Notes under the pieces: model-generated | What the model was told of the DNA's origin: nothing | Seen by the model: the letters and a program-made list of their open reading frames with translations, nothing else | The model's database searches: none | In this document: one piece after another, positions 8,250-16,392 of the stretch | Position numbering within the stretch: the stretch's first letter is position 1 | How the letters are laid out: every line of letters begins with the position of its first letter | DNA from: Candidatus Didemnitutus sp. | GTDB lineage: Bacteria; Verrucomicrobiota; Verrucomicrobiia; Opitutales; Opitutaceae | Direction: 5' to 3' | Assembly: GCA_019634575.1 (NCBI GenBank) | Contig: JAHCAY010000001.1 | Coordinates: 372,001-436,000 of the forward strand | DNA length: 64,000 nt | Translations under genes and position numbers: made by a program

Positions 8250-9245
8250 CTATTTGCGGTCGCCGTAGCCTTTGGGCCGGGCTTGATGCCAGCGCCACGC
8301 CGTCGCCACGATCGGGTCGATGTGCGTGTATTTCGGCGTCCATCCGAGCTCGGTTTTCGCCTTGGTGGCGTCGGCGTAGAGCGCCGGCGGATCGCCGGCA
8401 CGACGCGGCGCATAGCTCACCGGAACCTTGAGACCGCTGACCTTTTCGACGGCTTTGATGACCTCGAGGACCGAAGTCGGCGTGCCGGTGCCGAGATTGT
8501 AGAAGAGTTGCGTGCCGGGCGCGCCGAGTTTGTCGAAGGCCGCGATGTGCGCGCGGGCGAGATCGTCGACATGGACGTAGTCGCGCAGGCAGGTGCCGTC
8601 CGGCGTCGGATAGTCGGTGCCGAAAACCTGCAGGGCAGGGCGGAGACCCTGCGCGGCACCAATCGCGACGGGGATCAAATGCGTTTCCGGATCGTGGTCC
8701 TCGCCGATCACGCCGTCCTCGGAGGCGCCGGCCGCGTTGAAGTAGCGGAACGCGGCAAAACTCAGACCATGGGAGCGCGCGAGCGCCTTGAGCAGATTCT
8801 CCAAGTCGAGCTTGGTCTGGCCATAGGGATTGATCGGCGCCTGCGGCAGGTCCTCGGTGATCGGCATCCGCTGCGGGATGCCGTAGGTGGCGCAGGTCGA
8901 GGAGAAGACGAATTTCCGCACACCGCGCTTGAGCATCGTCTCCAGCAGCGTGAGCGGGGCGGCGACGTTGTTGCGGTAATACTTGATCGGGTCGGTGACG
9001 GATTCGCCGACGTAGCAGTAGGCGGCGAAGTGCATCACGAGGTCGATCGCATGCGCGTCGAACACGCGCCCGATCGCGGCGGCGTCGCCGAAATCGACGT
9101 CGTAGAACGGCACGTCCGGTGCGACCGCCGTGCGGTGGCCGTAGACGAGATTGTCGATGACGACGGGTTGATGGCCGGCGGCTTGGAGCTGGCGCACGCA
9201 GTGACTGCCGATGTAGCCGGCGCCGCCGGCAACGAGGACTTTCAT
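8250..9245 (-). CDS. galE: UDP-glucose 4-epimerase
   Basis: A 331-residue extended short-chain dehydrogenase that interconverts UDP-glucose and UDP-galactose. The N-terminal GGAGYIGSH is the NAD-binding glycine motif (residues 7-15), the catalytic Ser/Thr-Tyr-Lys set appears in VFSSTCATYG and NPYGQTKLDLE (Tyr and Lys separated by three residues), and the C-terminus has the GWTPKY signature. The ATG at 9245 puts the glycine motif at the expected distance; in-frame upstream extension would run into the region before fabF. It supplies activated sugars for lipopolysaccharide or exopolysaccharide. Divergent from the lipid cluster. Confidence 0.95.
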   Translation of the reverse strand: MKVLVAGGAGYIGSHCVRQLQAAGHQPVVIDNLVYGHRTAVAPDVPFYDVDFGDAAAIGRVFDAHAIDLVMHFAAYCYVGESVTDPIKYYRNNVAAPLTLLETMLKRGVRKFVFSSTCATYGIPQRMPITEDLPQAPINPYGQTKLDLENLLKALARSHGLSFAAFRYFNAAGASEDGVIGEDHDPETHLIPVAIGAAQGLRPALQVFGTDYPTPDGTCLRDYVHVDDLARAHIAAFDKLGAPGTQLFYNLGTGTPTSVLEVIKAVEKVSGLKVPVSYAPRRAGDPPALYADATKAKTELGWTPKYTHIDPIVATAWRWHQARPKGYGDRK

Positions 9246-9318
9246 GGGGAGGCGAGTTTCTATTGGGTTTGCATTTCCGGTGGCTAGGCAATTCCGTGTC
9301 CATTTTCCCGCCCGCCAC

Positions 9319-10557
9319 ATGAAGCAAACCCGCATCGTCATCACCGGAGTCGGCCTCACCGCACCGAACGGCAATACGTTGGCCGAGTTTCGCCAGAACC
9401 TGCTGCAAGGCGTTTCCGGCATCACGACCGTCGACGTCCGCTACATGGGACGCTGGCCCGCGGGCATGTGCACGTTCGACCCGCTGAAGTATCAGAAGAA
9501 AAAGGACGTCCGTATCGGCACGCGCGCCGGCAGCATCAGCGTGTATTGCGCGCGCGAGGCGCTGGCTGACGCCGGCGTGAATCTCGACACGCGCGACAAG
9601 AGCCGCGTCGGCATCTACGTCGGCATCACCGAGCACGGCAACGTCGAGACCGAGAACGAGGTCTACAACATCTCGCAGTTCAAATACGACACGAAGTTCT
9701 GGACGCACCACCACAACCCGAGGACCGTGGCCAACAATCCGGCGGGCGAAGTGTCGCTCAATCTCGGTATCACCGGCCCCGCCTACACGATCGGCGCCGC
9801 CTGCGCCGCGGGCAACATGGGCCTGATCCACGCTGCGCAGATGCTGCGCCTCGGCGAGGTGGACATCGCCATCGCCGGCGGCATCAGCGAGAGCCCGCAG
9901 ACCTTCGGCATCTTTGCCGGGTTCAAGAGCCAGAACGCGCTCGCCGCGCACTCCGACCCCACGAAAGCCAGCCGCCCCTTCGACAAGGCCCGCAACGGTA
10001 TCGTCATCTCCGAAGGCGGCTGCCTTTACACCATCGAACGCCTCGAAGACGCGCAGGCGCGTGGCGCGAAAATTTACGGCGAGATCGCCGGCTATTGCGT
10101 CAACTCCGACGCGACCGACTACGTGTTGCCCAACCCCGAACGCCAGGCCGAGTGCGTCCGCAAGGCCCTCGCGAACGCCGGGATGACCGTCGACGACATC
10201 GACATCGTGAACACCCACGCGACCTCGACGCCCCAAGGCGACATCCAAGAGTGTCAGGCGATCGCCGCCGTGTTCAAGGACCGCAAGGAACCCGTCGCGA
10301 TCAACAACACCAAGAGCTTCATCGGCCACTGCATGGGCGCGGCCGGCGCGCTCGAGCTGGCCGGCAACCTGCCCAGCTTCGACGACCTCGTCGTCCACCC
10401 GACGATCAATGTCGATGAGCTTGATCCCCAGTGTGATATCCCGGGCCTCGTGCTCAACAAGCCGCGGGCGGTTAAACGGGTTGACGCCATCCTGAATAAT
10501 TCCTTCGGTATGCTCGGAATTAATTCCACGCTCATCATCAAGCGATTTACCGACTGA
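9319..10557 (+). CDS. Beta-ketoacyl-ACP synthase II-like (KAS I/II)
   Basis: A 412-residue condensing enzyme, first gene of the lipid cluster. The catalytic cysteine is Cys162 in GAACAAGNMG, with His300 (NTHATSTPQGD), Lys332 and His337 (KSFIGHCMGAAG) completing the Cys-His-His set, so it should decarboxylate malonyl-ACP and condense it with an acyl chain. It differs from housekeeping FabF in details: an inserted segment rich in His and Asn (KFWTHHHNPRT, residues about 126-136) and GHCMGAAG in place of GHTLGAAG. The ATG at 9319 matches the usual N-terminus (VVITGVGLTAP type); the longer open frame starts inside the galE promoter region. An ACP gene follows by 17 bases. Confidence 0.93.
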   Translation: MKQTRIVITGVGLTAPNGNTLAEFRQNLLQGVSGITTVDVRYMGRWPAGMCTFDPLKYQKKKDVRIGTRAGSISVYCAREALADAGVNLDTRDKSRVGIYVGITEHGNVETENEVYNISQFKYDTKFWTHHHNPRTVANNPAGEVSLNLGITGPAYTIGAACAAGNMGLIHAAQMLRLGEVDIAIAGGISESPQTFGIFAGFKSQNALAAHSDPTKASRPFDKARNGIVISEGGCLYTIERLEDAQARGAKIYGEIAGYCVNSDATDYVLPNPERQAECVRKALANAGMTVDDIDIVNTHATSTPQGDIQECQAIAAVFKDRKEPVAINNTKSFIGHCMGAAGALELAGNLPSFDDLVVHPTINVDELDPQCDIPGLVLNKPRAVKRVDAILNNSFGMLGINSTLIIKRFTD

Positions 10558-10574
10558 TCTCACCTCCGCACACC

Positions 10575-10829
10575 ATGACGAAAGACGCCTGCAAGAAGCT
10601 GGTTATCGACATCATCTCCGACATCGCTCCTGACGAGGACCTCACGGCTATCAAGCCCGACGTCCGCCTGCGCGACCAGCTCCAGCTCGATTCCATGGAC
10701 TTCCTCGACATCGTCATGGAGCTCCGCAAGCGCCACGGCATCGAGGTTCCCGAGGCCGACTACATGCAGCTCGCCTCGCTCGACAGCTGCGCCGAATACC
10801 TGACCCCCAAGTTCCAGGCCAAGGCCTAA
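10575..10829 (+). CDS. Acyl carrier protein
   Basis: An 84-residue acidic helical protein. Ser40 in LQLDSMDFLDIV is the phosphopantetheine attachment site (DSMD in place of the common DSLD). The four-helix pattern and length are normal for a type II fatty acid or polyketide ACP. It lies directly after the KAS II gene and is presumably charged with the intermediates handled by the dehydratase and reductase encoded downstream. The Met after Ser, seen in specialised rather than housekeeping ACPs, suggests a dedicated carrier. Confidence 0.95.
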   Translation: MTKDACKKLVIDIISDIAPDEDLTAIKPDVRLRDQLQLDSMDFLDIVMELRKRHGIEVPEADYMQLASLDSCAEYLTPKFQAKA

Positions 10830-10855
10830 CCGTCAGCGCTCGGTTTCAATTTGTA

Positions 10856-10883
10856 GGGCGGGGTCTCCGACCCCGCCTTTTTC
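10856..10883 (+). terminator. Hairpin with T-run after the ACP gene
   Basis: A 9-bp perfect stem (GGCGGGGTC/GACCCCGCC) around a TCC loop, followed by TTTTT. It has the form of an intrinsic terminator but sits inside the co-directional lipid cluster, so it may attenuate rather than end transcription. The same GTAGGGCGGGGTC phrase may belong to a dispersed repeat family. Confidence 0.65.
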
Positions 10884-10900
10884 TTTGCGCAACCCCGCTT

Positions 10901-10998
10901 TGAACCACAGATGAACACAGATCGACCCAGATGCCGGACGGGCGTTTGCAAAACGAGCCCGGTCTATCTGTGTGAATCTGTGTCCATCTGTGGTTCCT
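10901..10998. repeat. Inverted repeat of GAACCACAGATG type
   Basis: The left arm begins TGAACCACAGATGAACACAG at 10901 and the right arm ends in its near-complement (ATCTGTGGTTC) by 10996, with imperfect ACAGAT-unit repeats within each arm. The arms span about 35 bases and enclose about 25 bases. The element fills the gap between the ACP gene and the first oxidoreductase gene. Confidence 0.6.
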
Positions 10999-11011
10999 CT
11001 TCTGTCTTGAG

Positions 11012-12445
11012 ATGAAGTCATCGCACTACGACGCCGTCATCATTGGCGCCGGCATGTCCGGCCTGGCCGCCGGCATCCGCCTCGCGCACTTCGGCAAACG
11101 CGTCTGCATCTTCGAGCGCCACAACGCCCCCGGCGGTCTGAACAGCTTCTACAGCATCGCCGGGCGCAAGTTCGACGTCGGCCTGCACGCGATGACCAAC
11201 TTCGTGCCGCCCGGCGTCAAAGGCACGCCGCTCACGAAGCTCCTGCGCCAGCTCCGCATCGACCGCGACGAGTTCGCCCTTTGCCCGCAAAAGCAGTCGA
11301 AAATCGCCTTCGGCTCGCGCGGCGAGACGACGCTGCGCTTCACCAACGACTTTGCCGTGCTCGACGCCGAAGTGCGCGAGAAATTCCCGCATGAGGCGGC
11401 CGGGTGGGGCGCCTTGGTTCAACTCGTCCGCACCTACGACGACGTCTCGCTCGACGCGCAGCCGCGTTCCGCGCGCGAAGTCGTCGCTCAGCACCTCCGC
11501 GACCCGCTGCTCACCGATATGATTTTCTGCCCGGTGATGTATTACGGCAGCGCGCAGGAGCGAGACATGGAGTTCGGGCAGTTCGTGATCATGTTCAAGG
11601 CGCTCTACCTCGAAGGCTTCGCCCGGCCGCTCGATGGCGTGCGCGTGATCATCCGTGTGCTGCTGGAAAAATTCCGCCAAGCCGGCGGCGAGCGCCGGAT
11701 GAAATGCGGTGTCGCGCGCATCGTCGAACGTGACGGCCGCGCCGCGACGCTCGTGCTCGACGACGGCACCGAGATCACCGCCGACCACGTGATCTCGTCC
11801 GCCGGTTACCCGGAAACGATGCGCCTCTGCGAACCCGCACACACCGCCGAAGCCGACGCGAACACCGGCCAGCTCTCTTACGCTGAGACGATTTCCGTGT
11901 TCAAATCCGCGCCGGCGACTTGGGGGTGGGGCGACGACACGATCATTTTCTTCAACGACTCGCCACGCTTCGCCTACGAGCGTGCCAGCGAGCCGGTCGA
12001 CCTGCGCAGCGGTGTGATCTGCTTTCCGAACAACTTCGCCTATCCCGACGGCGCGGATTTGCCCGAGGGCCTCGTGCGCGTGACCTGCCTCGCGAACTTC
12101 GATCGCTGGGCAAATTTGCCCGAGGAAATCTATCAGACCGAGAAACGACACTGGTTCGATGCGATCCAGCGCAGCGCGCGGCGCTTCCTGCCACCGGTCG
12201 ACGATGCCACACTCGCCGCGAACCTGCTCACGACCGACATGTTCACGCCGCGCACCGTGAAAAAATTCACCGGCCACCTGAACGGCGCGATCTACGGCGC
12301 CCCGCGCAAAATCCGCGACGGCCGCACTCATCTCTCGAATCTCTATCTCTGCGGCACCGACCAGGGCTTTTTAGGCATCATCGGCGCCATGCTCAGCGGC
12401 ATCTCGATGGCGAATTACCACGTGCTGCAGGGAAACGCGAAGTAG
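11012..12445 (+). CDS. FAD-dependent oxidoreductase, phytoene desaturase/RetSat-like (first of two)
   Basis: A 477-residue protein with the dinucleotide-binding motif GAGMSGLAAGIRLAHFGKRV at residues 11-30, followed by the FERHNAPGGLNSFY segment, and a C-terminal FAD segment (LYLCGTDQGFLGIIGAMLSG) as in CrtI, CrtISO and retinol saturase. Family members desaturate, saturate or isomerise conjugated polyene chains. No phytoene synthase or prenyl synthase gene is near, and the surrounding genes are fatty-acid-type, so an acyl chain is a more likely substrate than a carotenoid (inference). Start ATG at 11012 places the glycine motif normally. It is only distantly similar to its neighbour at 12643. 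Confidence 0.85.
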   Translation: MKSSHYDAVIIGAGMSGLAAGIRLAHFGKRVCIFERHNAPGGLNSFYSIAGRKFDVGLHAMTNFVPPGVKGTPLTKLLRQLRIDRDEFALCPQKQSKIAFGSRGETTLRFTNDFAVLDAEVREKFPHEAAGWGALVQLVRTYDDVSLDAQPRSAREVVAQHLRDPLLTDMIFCPVMYYGSAQERDMEFGQFVIMFKALYLEGFARPLDGVRVIIRVLLEKFRQAGGERRMKCGVARIVERDGRAATLVLDDGTEITADHVISSAGYPETMRLCEPAHTAEADANTGQLSYAETISVFKSAPATWGWGDDTIIFFNDSPRFAYERASEPVDLRSGVICFPNNFAYPDGADLPEGLVRVTCLANFDRWANLPEEIYQTEKRHWFDAIQRSARRFLPPVDDATLAANLLTTDMFTPRTVKKFTGHLNGAIYGAPRKIRDGRTHLSNLYLCGTDQGFLGIIGAMLSGISMANYHVLQGNAK

Positions 12446-12480
12446 GATCAGCGTCGCCGGCCGAGTTACTCCTCGCTTAA

Positions 12481-12566
12481 GGTGGTCGCCGCTGTCGCCA
12501 GCGGCCACAAGGAGCATCTCAGCGGTAACAACGTTCGTGTCGCCGGTAGGGACACCGGCGACCACC
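12481..12566. repeat. Inverted REP-like palindrome pair between the two oxidoreductase genes
   Basis: Outer arms GGTGGTCGCCG (12481-12491) and CGGCGACCACC (12556-12566) are perfectly complementary. Each arm holds its own smaller palindrome, for example GTCGCCGGTAGGGACACCGG on the right. It fills most of the 197-base gap between the two oxidoreductase genes; nothing else is recognisable there. Confidence 0.65.
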
Positions 12567-12642
12567 TCGAATACCGTCGCGTCCGTCGCCTCAACTTCCC
12601 GGTTGCCCTGCCTCCGCGCGCACTCTTAGTTCGGGCGCTTTC

Positions 12643-14082
12643 ATGGCCTACGACTGGCTCAAAGGAACCCACGATCACTACGACGTCATCGTCATCGGCA
12701 GCGGCCTCGGCGGCCTGACCGGCGCCAATGTGCTGGCCAAGTGCGGCCACAAAGTCCTGCTGCTCGAGCACCACTACCAACTCGGCGGCCTCGCGACCTG
12801 GTTCACCCGCAAGGGCGGACACATCTTCGACATCTCGCTGCACGGCTTCCCGCACGGCATGATCAAATCCTGCCGCAAGTATTGGAGCCAGGACATCGCC
12901 GACGCCATCGTGCAACTCAAGGGTGTGCGGTTCATCAACCCGCAGTTCCAGATCGACACGACGTTCGACCGCGATGACTTCACGCGTCAGCTAGTCGAAA
13001 AATTCAATATCCCCGCCGAGACCGTGGAGAAATTCTTCACCGATCTCCGCGCGATGAATTTCTACGACAACAACACCGAGACGACGGGGCAAATGTTCGA
13101 GCGTTACTTCCCGGGTCGCGACGATGTGAAGCGCCTCCTCATGGAGCCGATCGCCTACGCCAACGGTTCCACGATGGACGATCCGGCAATCACCTTCGGC
13201 ATCGTGTTCTCGAACTTCATGAGCAAGGGCGTCTTCACGTTCCAAGGCGGCACGGATGTCCTGATCAAGCGCATGGCCGAGGAGCTGAAGAAAAACGGCG
13301 TCGAGATTCGCAAACACGTGCTCGTCGAAAAAATTCTCACTGAGGAAGTCGACGGCCGGAAACGTGTCTGCGGCGTCGTCGCCAACGGCAAAACCATCCG
13401 CTGCGGCGCCGTGCTCTCGAATTCGAACGTCAAGAACACCGTCCTGCGAATGGCGGGCGAGGAGAGCTTCACGCCCGAGTTCGTCGCCGCGACCAAGGCC
13501 GTGCGCGTCAACAGCAGCTCCTGCCAGGTCTACCTCGGCATCAAGAAGGGCGAGACGCTCCCGCACATCGGCGACCTCGTGTTCACCTCCGACGAGCCGA
13601 AGTTCTCGAGCGAGGCCCTCGTCGACCTGCACACGACGAGTCGCACGTTCTCCATGTATTACCCGGACACGCGGCCCGGCACCGACCGTTACACCGTCGT
13701 CGTATCGATCAACGCGCGCTATCAGGATTGGCAGGGCATGTCCGACGAGGACTACGCGAAGCACAAGGAGCGCCTTATCGAGGAATCACTTGCTTCGCTC
13801 GAGCGTTTCATCCCCGACATCCGCGGCAAGGTTGAGTGGAAGGAAGCCGCGACGCCGCGCACCGTGGAATACTACACGAAACACTGGCACGGCACGTCGT
13901 TCGGCACGAAGTTCGAGGGTTTGAAAATTTCGATGGACCTGCCGATGCAATTGCCCGGCCTCTACCACGCCGGCTCGGTCGGCATCATCATGTCGGGCTG
14001 GCTCGGCACCATCAACTACGGCGTGATCGTCGCGAACCAGATCGACAAGGCCCTCGCCGCGGCGAAGCGCACCGCCGCCTGA
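12643..14082 (+). CDS. FAD-dependent oxidoreductase, CrtI/CrtISO/RetSat-like (second of two)
   Basis: A 479-residue protein with [20 protein letters not shown] as the FAD-binding motif at residues 20-39, then [13 protein letters not shown], and the C-terminal FAD segment [22 protein letters not shown]. The middle carries many aromatic residues. Its overall shape is that of the all-trans-retinol saturase/carotene isomerase branch. Paired with the gene at 11012, it suggests two sequential or complementary redox or isomerisation steps on a carrier-bound or free acyl chain. The FabZ-like gene follows after 7 bases, so translation is probably coupled. The substrate is not deducible from the sequence. 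Confidence 0.86.
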   Translation: MAYDWLKGTHDHYDVIVIGSGLGGLTGANVLAKCGHKVLLLEHHYQLGGLATWFTRKGGHIFDISLHGFPHGMIKSCRKYWSQDIADAIVQLKGVRFINPQFQIDTTFDRDDFTRQLVEKFNIPAETVEKFFTDLRAMNFYDNNTETTGQMFERYFPGRDDVKRLLMEPIAYANGSTMDDPAITFGIVFSNFMSKGVFTFQGGTDVLIKRMAEELKKNGVEIRKHVLVEKILTEEVDGRKRVCGVVANGKTIRCGAVLSNSNVKNTVLRMAGEESFTPEFVAATKAVRVNSSSCQVYLGIKKGETLPHIGDLVFTSDEPKFSSEALVDLHTTSRTFSMYYPDTRPGTDRYTVVVSINARYQDWQGMSDEDYAKHKERLIEESLASLERFIPDIRGKVEWKEAATPRTVEYYTKHWHGTSFGTKFEGLKISMDLPMQLPGLYHAGSVGIIMSGWLGTINYGVIVANQIDKALAAAKRTAA

Positions 14083-14089
14083 TTTTCCC

Positions 14090-14542
14090 GTGAACGAAGT
14101 CGAGCAACTCATCCCGCACCGTCCGCCGTTCCTGTTCGTCGACGCGATCGTCTCCCACGAAGGCGAGACGCTCGTCGCCCGCCGCACCTGGCGCGCCGAG
14201 GAGGATTTCTACCGCGGCCACTATCCCGGCGCGCCGATCACGCCCGGCGTGCTGCTCAGCGAGGCCGTCTTCCAGACCGGCGCCTGCCTCATGGCGAAGC
14301 TCATGGCCGGCGCGGCCGGGCAGGGCGGCGGCGTGCCGTTGCTTTCCAAGGTCTCCGACATCCGCTTCCGCCTGCCGGTCTATCCCGGCGACACCGTCAC
14401 CATCGAGGTGAAGCGCAAGGAAACGGTCGGCGAGTTCCACTTTCTCACGGGCGTGATGAAGACGCCGGAAGGCAAGAAGGTCATGAACGTCGACTTTGCC
14501 GTCGCGTGGAAGAAGCCCGAGGGCCAGGTCACGACCGCATGA
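14090..14542 (+). CDS. FabZ-like 3-hydroxyacyl-ACP dehydratase
   Basis: A 150-residue single hot-dog-fold protein. The N-terminal IPHRPPFLFVD and the HYPGAPITPGVLLSEA motif with His44 and Glu58 match the FabZ active site, which removes water from (3R)-hydroxyacyl-ACP to give the trans-2-enoyl chain (and in some FabA/Z enzymes isomerises it). The start is GTG at 14090, 7 bases after the preceding stop. The stop codon overlaps the ATG of the FabI-like gene by 4 bases. The glycine-rich loop near residue 80 is longer than in housekeeping FabZ. Confidence 0.92.
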   Translation: MNEVEQLIPHRPPFLFVDAIVSHEGETLVARRTWRAEEDFYRGHYPGAPITPGVLLSEAVFQTGACLMAKLMAGAAGQGGGVPLLSKVSDIRFRLPVYPGDTVTIEVKRKETVGEFHFLTGVMKTPEGKKVMNVDFAVAWKKPEGQVTTA

Positions 14543-15351
14543 ACGACTTCCTCCAGGTCGCCGGAAAGACCTTCCTCGTCCAGGGCGTCGCCAACAAGAA
14601 GAGCGTCGCGTGGCTGATCGCCAAGTCGCTCGAGGAGCAGGGCGCCCGCGTCGTCTACGCCGTCCGCTCCGAGGCGCGCCGGAAATCGCTCGAGGCGCTG
14701 CTGGCCGACCGTCCGGTTTTCCTTTGCGACGTCGAGCAGGACGGCGCCTGCGAGCGCCTCGCCGCCGAGGTCGCCGCCGCGGGCTTCGCGCCGCTGCACG
14801 GCGTCGTGCATTCGATCGCGTTCGCCAACTACAGCGAGGGCTTCAAGACCTTCGCCGAGACGAAGCGCGGCGACTTCCTCCAGGCGACCGCCATCTCCGC
14901 CTTCTCGCTTGTCGAGCTGACACGCGCCTTCAAGCCGCACCTCGCGAAGGACGCCTCGATCGTCACCATCGGCATCTCGTCGCTGCTCGTGACGCCCGAC
15001 AACTACGGCTACATGGGGCCGATCAAGGCCGCGCTCGATTCCTGCGCGCGGTTCCTCGCCAAATCGCTCAGTGCCGACACCGCCATCCGCGTCAACGTCC
15101 TCGGCAGCGGCCCGCTCAAGACCAGCGCCTCGGCCGGCATCCCCGGCTACCTCGAAAGTTACCTTTACGCGGAGAAAATGACCTTCCGCAAACGCGCGCT
15201 TGAGACGCAAGAGGTGGCGAACGCGGCGCTTTTCCTCCTCAGTCCGCGCAGCAGCGGCGTGAACGGCACGACACTCGTCGTCGACGCCGGTCTCGGCTCG
15301 AACTATTTCGACAAGGACATCATCCGCCTCGCCATGCGGCCGGAGAAGTAA
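14539..15351 (+). CDS. FabI-like enoyl-ACP reductase (SDR)
   Basis: A 270-residue short-chain dehydrogenase with FabI-specific features: GVANKKSVAWLIAK near residue 17 (nucleotide binding), HSIAFA near 91, and the Tyr156-x6-Lys163 pair in YGYMGPIK, then GPLKTSAS near 195. It should reduce trans-2-enoyl-ACP with NAD(P)H. The position aligning with Tyr146 of E. coli FabI is Ile146, a change next to the active site. The ATG at 14539 overlaps the dehydratase stop (ATGA); an in-frame upstream codon would overlap further and is rejected. An OleA-like gene follows after 3 bases. Confidence 0.9.
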   Translation: MNDFLQVAGKTFLVQGVANKKSVAWLIAKSLEEQGARVVYAVRSEARRKSLEALLADRPVFLCDVEQDGACERLAAEVAAAGFAPLHGVVHSIAFANYSEGFKTFAETKRGDFLQATAISAFSLVELTRAFKPHLAKDASIVTIGISSLLVTPDNYGYMGPIKAALDSCARFLAKSLSADTAIRVNVLGSGPLKTSASAGIPGYLESYLYAEKMTFRKRALETQEVANAALFLLSPRSSGVNGTTLVVDAGLGSNYFDKDIIRLAMRPEK

Positions 15352-15354
15352 GCG

Positions 15355-16392
15355 ATGCGCTTCCGTCACGCCTGCATCGAGTCCATCGCCGCCGTCGAGC
15401 CGGAGGAAATCTGGTCGTCCGCCGACATCGAGGCGCGTCTGCGCCCGATGTATGAGCGCCTGCGCCTGCCGGAAGGGCGCCTCGAGTTGATGTCCGGCAT
15501 TCGCGAGCGACGCATGTGGTCCGCCGGCACGCGGCCCTCAGACGCGAGCGCCGCTGCGGGGCGCAAGCTGCTCGGCATTTCGCGGATTCCCGCCGCGAAA
15601 CTCCAGGTGCTGATGCACAGCGCCGTCTGCCGCGACATGCTCGAGCCGGCCACGGCGACGTTCGTGCACCACAAGATGGGCCTCGGCGGTGGCATGCAGG
15701 TCTTCGACGTGTCGAACGCCTGCCTCGGTTTCCTCAACGGTCTCGTTCTGCTCGGCGGCATGATCGACGCCGGCCAGATCCGCGCCGGCATCGTCGTCTC
15801 CGGCGAAAACGGCCGCCCGCTGGTCGAGCGCACGATCCAGCACCTGCTCGCCGCCAACCTCGACCGCAACGCCATCAAGCCGTTCTTCGCCAACCTCACC
15901 ATCGGTTCCGCCGCGGTGGCCGCAGTCGTCTGTCACGAGGACGAGCTGCCCGCCGGGGCGCCCCGGCATCGCCTCGTCGCCGGAGCCGCGCTGGCCGACA
16001 CGACCCACAGCGACCTCTGCCAGGGCGACAGCGCCGGCGACGGCCTCGCGATGGAGACGGACTCCGAGCAATTGCTCATCGCCGGCATCGACGTCGCGCG
16101 CCGCACCTGGGGCGAATTCAAGCAGGAGAGCGGTTGGGACGAGGCGACGCCCGACCGCTTTATCTGTCACCAAGTCGGGAGCGCGCACCGCCGCAAGCTT
16201 TACGAGACGCTCAGCCTTGATCTCGCGAAGGACTTTTCGTCGTTCGAGACGCTCGGTAACACCGGATCCGCCGCGCTGCCGACGACACTCGCGCGCGCCA
16301 TGGAGCAGGGCGCCGTGCGCGCCGGCCAGAAGGTGGCACTCCTCGGCATCGGCAGCGGCATCAACAGCCTCATGCTCGCTCTCGAATGGTGA
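15355..16392 (+). CDS. KAS III / OleA-like thiolase-fold condensing enzyme
   Basis: A 345-residue thiolase-superfamily enzyme. Catalytic residues are Cys123 (DVSNACLGFLNGL), His in FICHQVGSAHRRKL near residue 270, and Asn in ETLGNTGSAALP near 301. The segment HSAVCRDMLEPATATFVHHK resembles OleA, which condenses two fatty acyl-CoAs head to head, more than housekeeping FabH. A role in joining two chains, or in priming the cluster's chain, is possible; the first is favoured by the OleB-like gene that overlaps its 3' end by 7 bases. The start ATG at 15355 is 3 bases after the reductase stop. Confidence 0.88.
   Translation: MRFRHACIESIAAVEPEEIWSSADIEARLRPMYERLRLPEGRLELMSGIRERRMWSAGTRPSDASAAAGRKLLGISRIPAAKLQVLMHSAVCRDMLEPATATFVHHKMGLGGGMQVFDVSNACLGFLNGLVLLGGMIDAGQIRAGIVVSGENGRPLVERTIQHLLAANLDRNAIKPFFANLTIGSAAVAAVVCHEDELPAGAPRHRLVAGAALADTTHSDLCQGDSAGDGLAMETDSEQLLIAGIDVARRTWGEFKQESGWDEATPDRFICHQVGSAHRRKLYETLSLDLAKDFSSFETLGNTGSAALPTTLARAMEQGAVRAGQKVALLGIGSGINSLMLALEW

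Noticed and set aside
9246..9318. N-terminal extension of the KAS II by 25 residues
   Set aside because: The extra residues are not KAS-like and come from the intergenic region next to galE.
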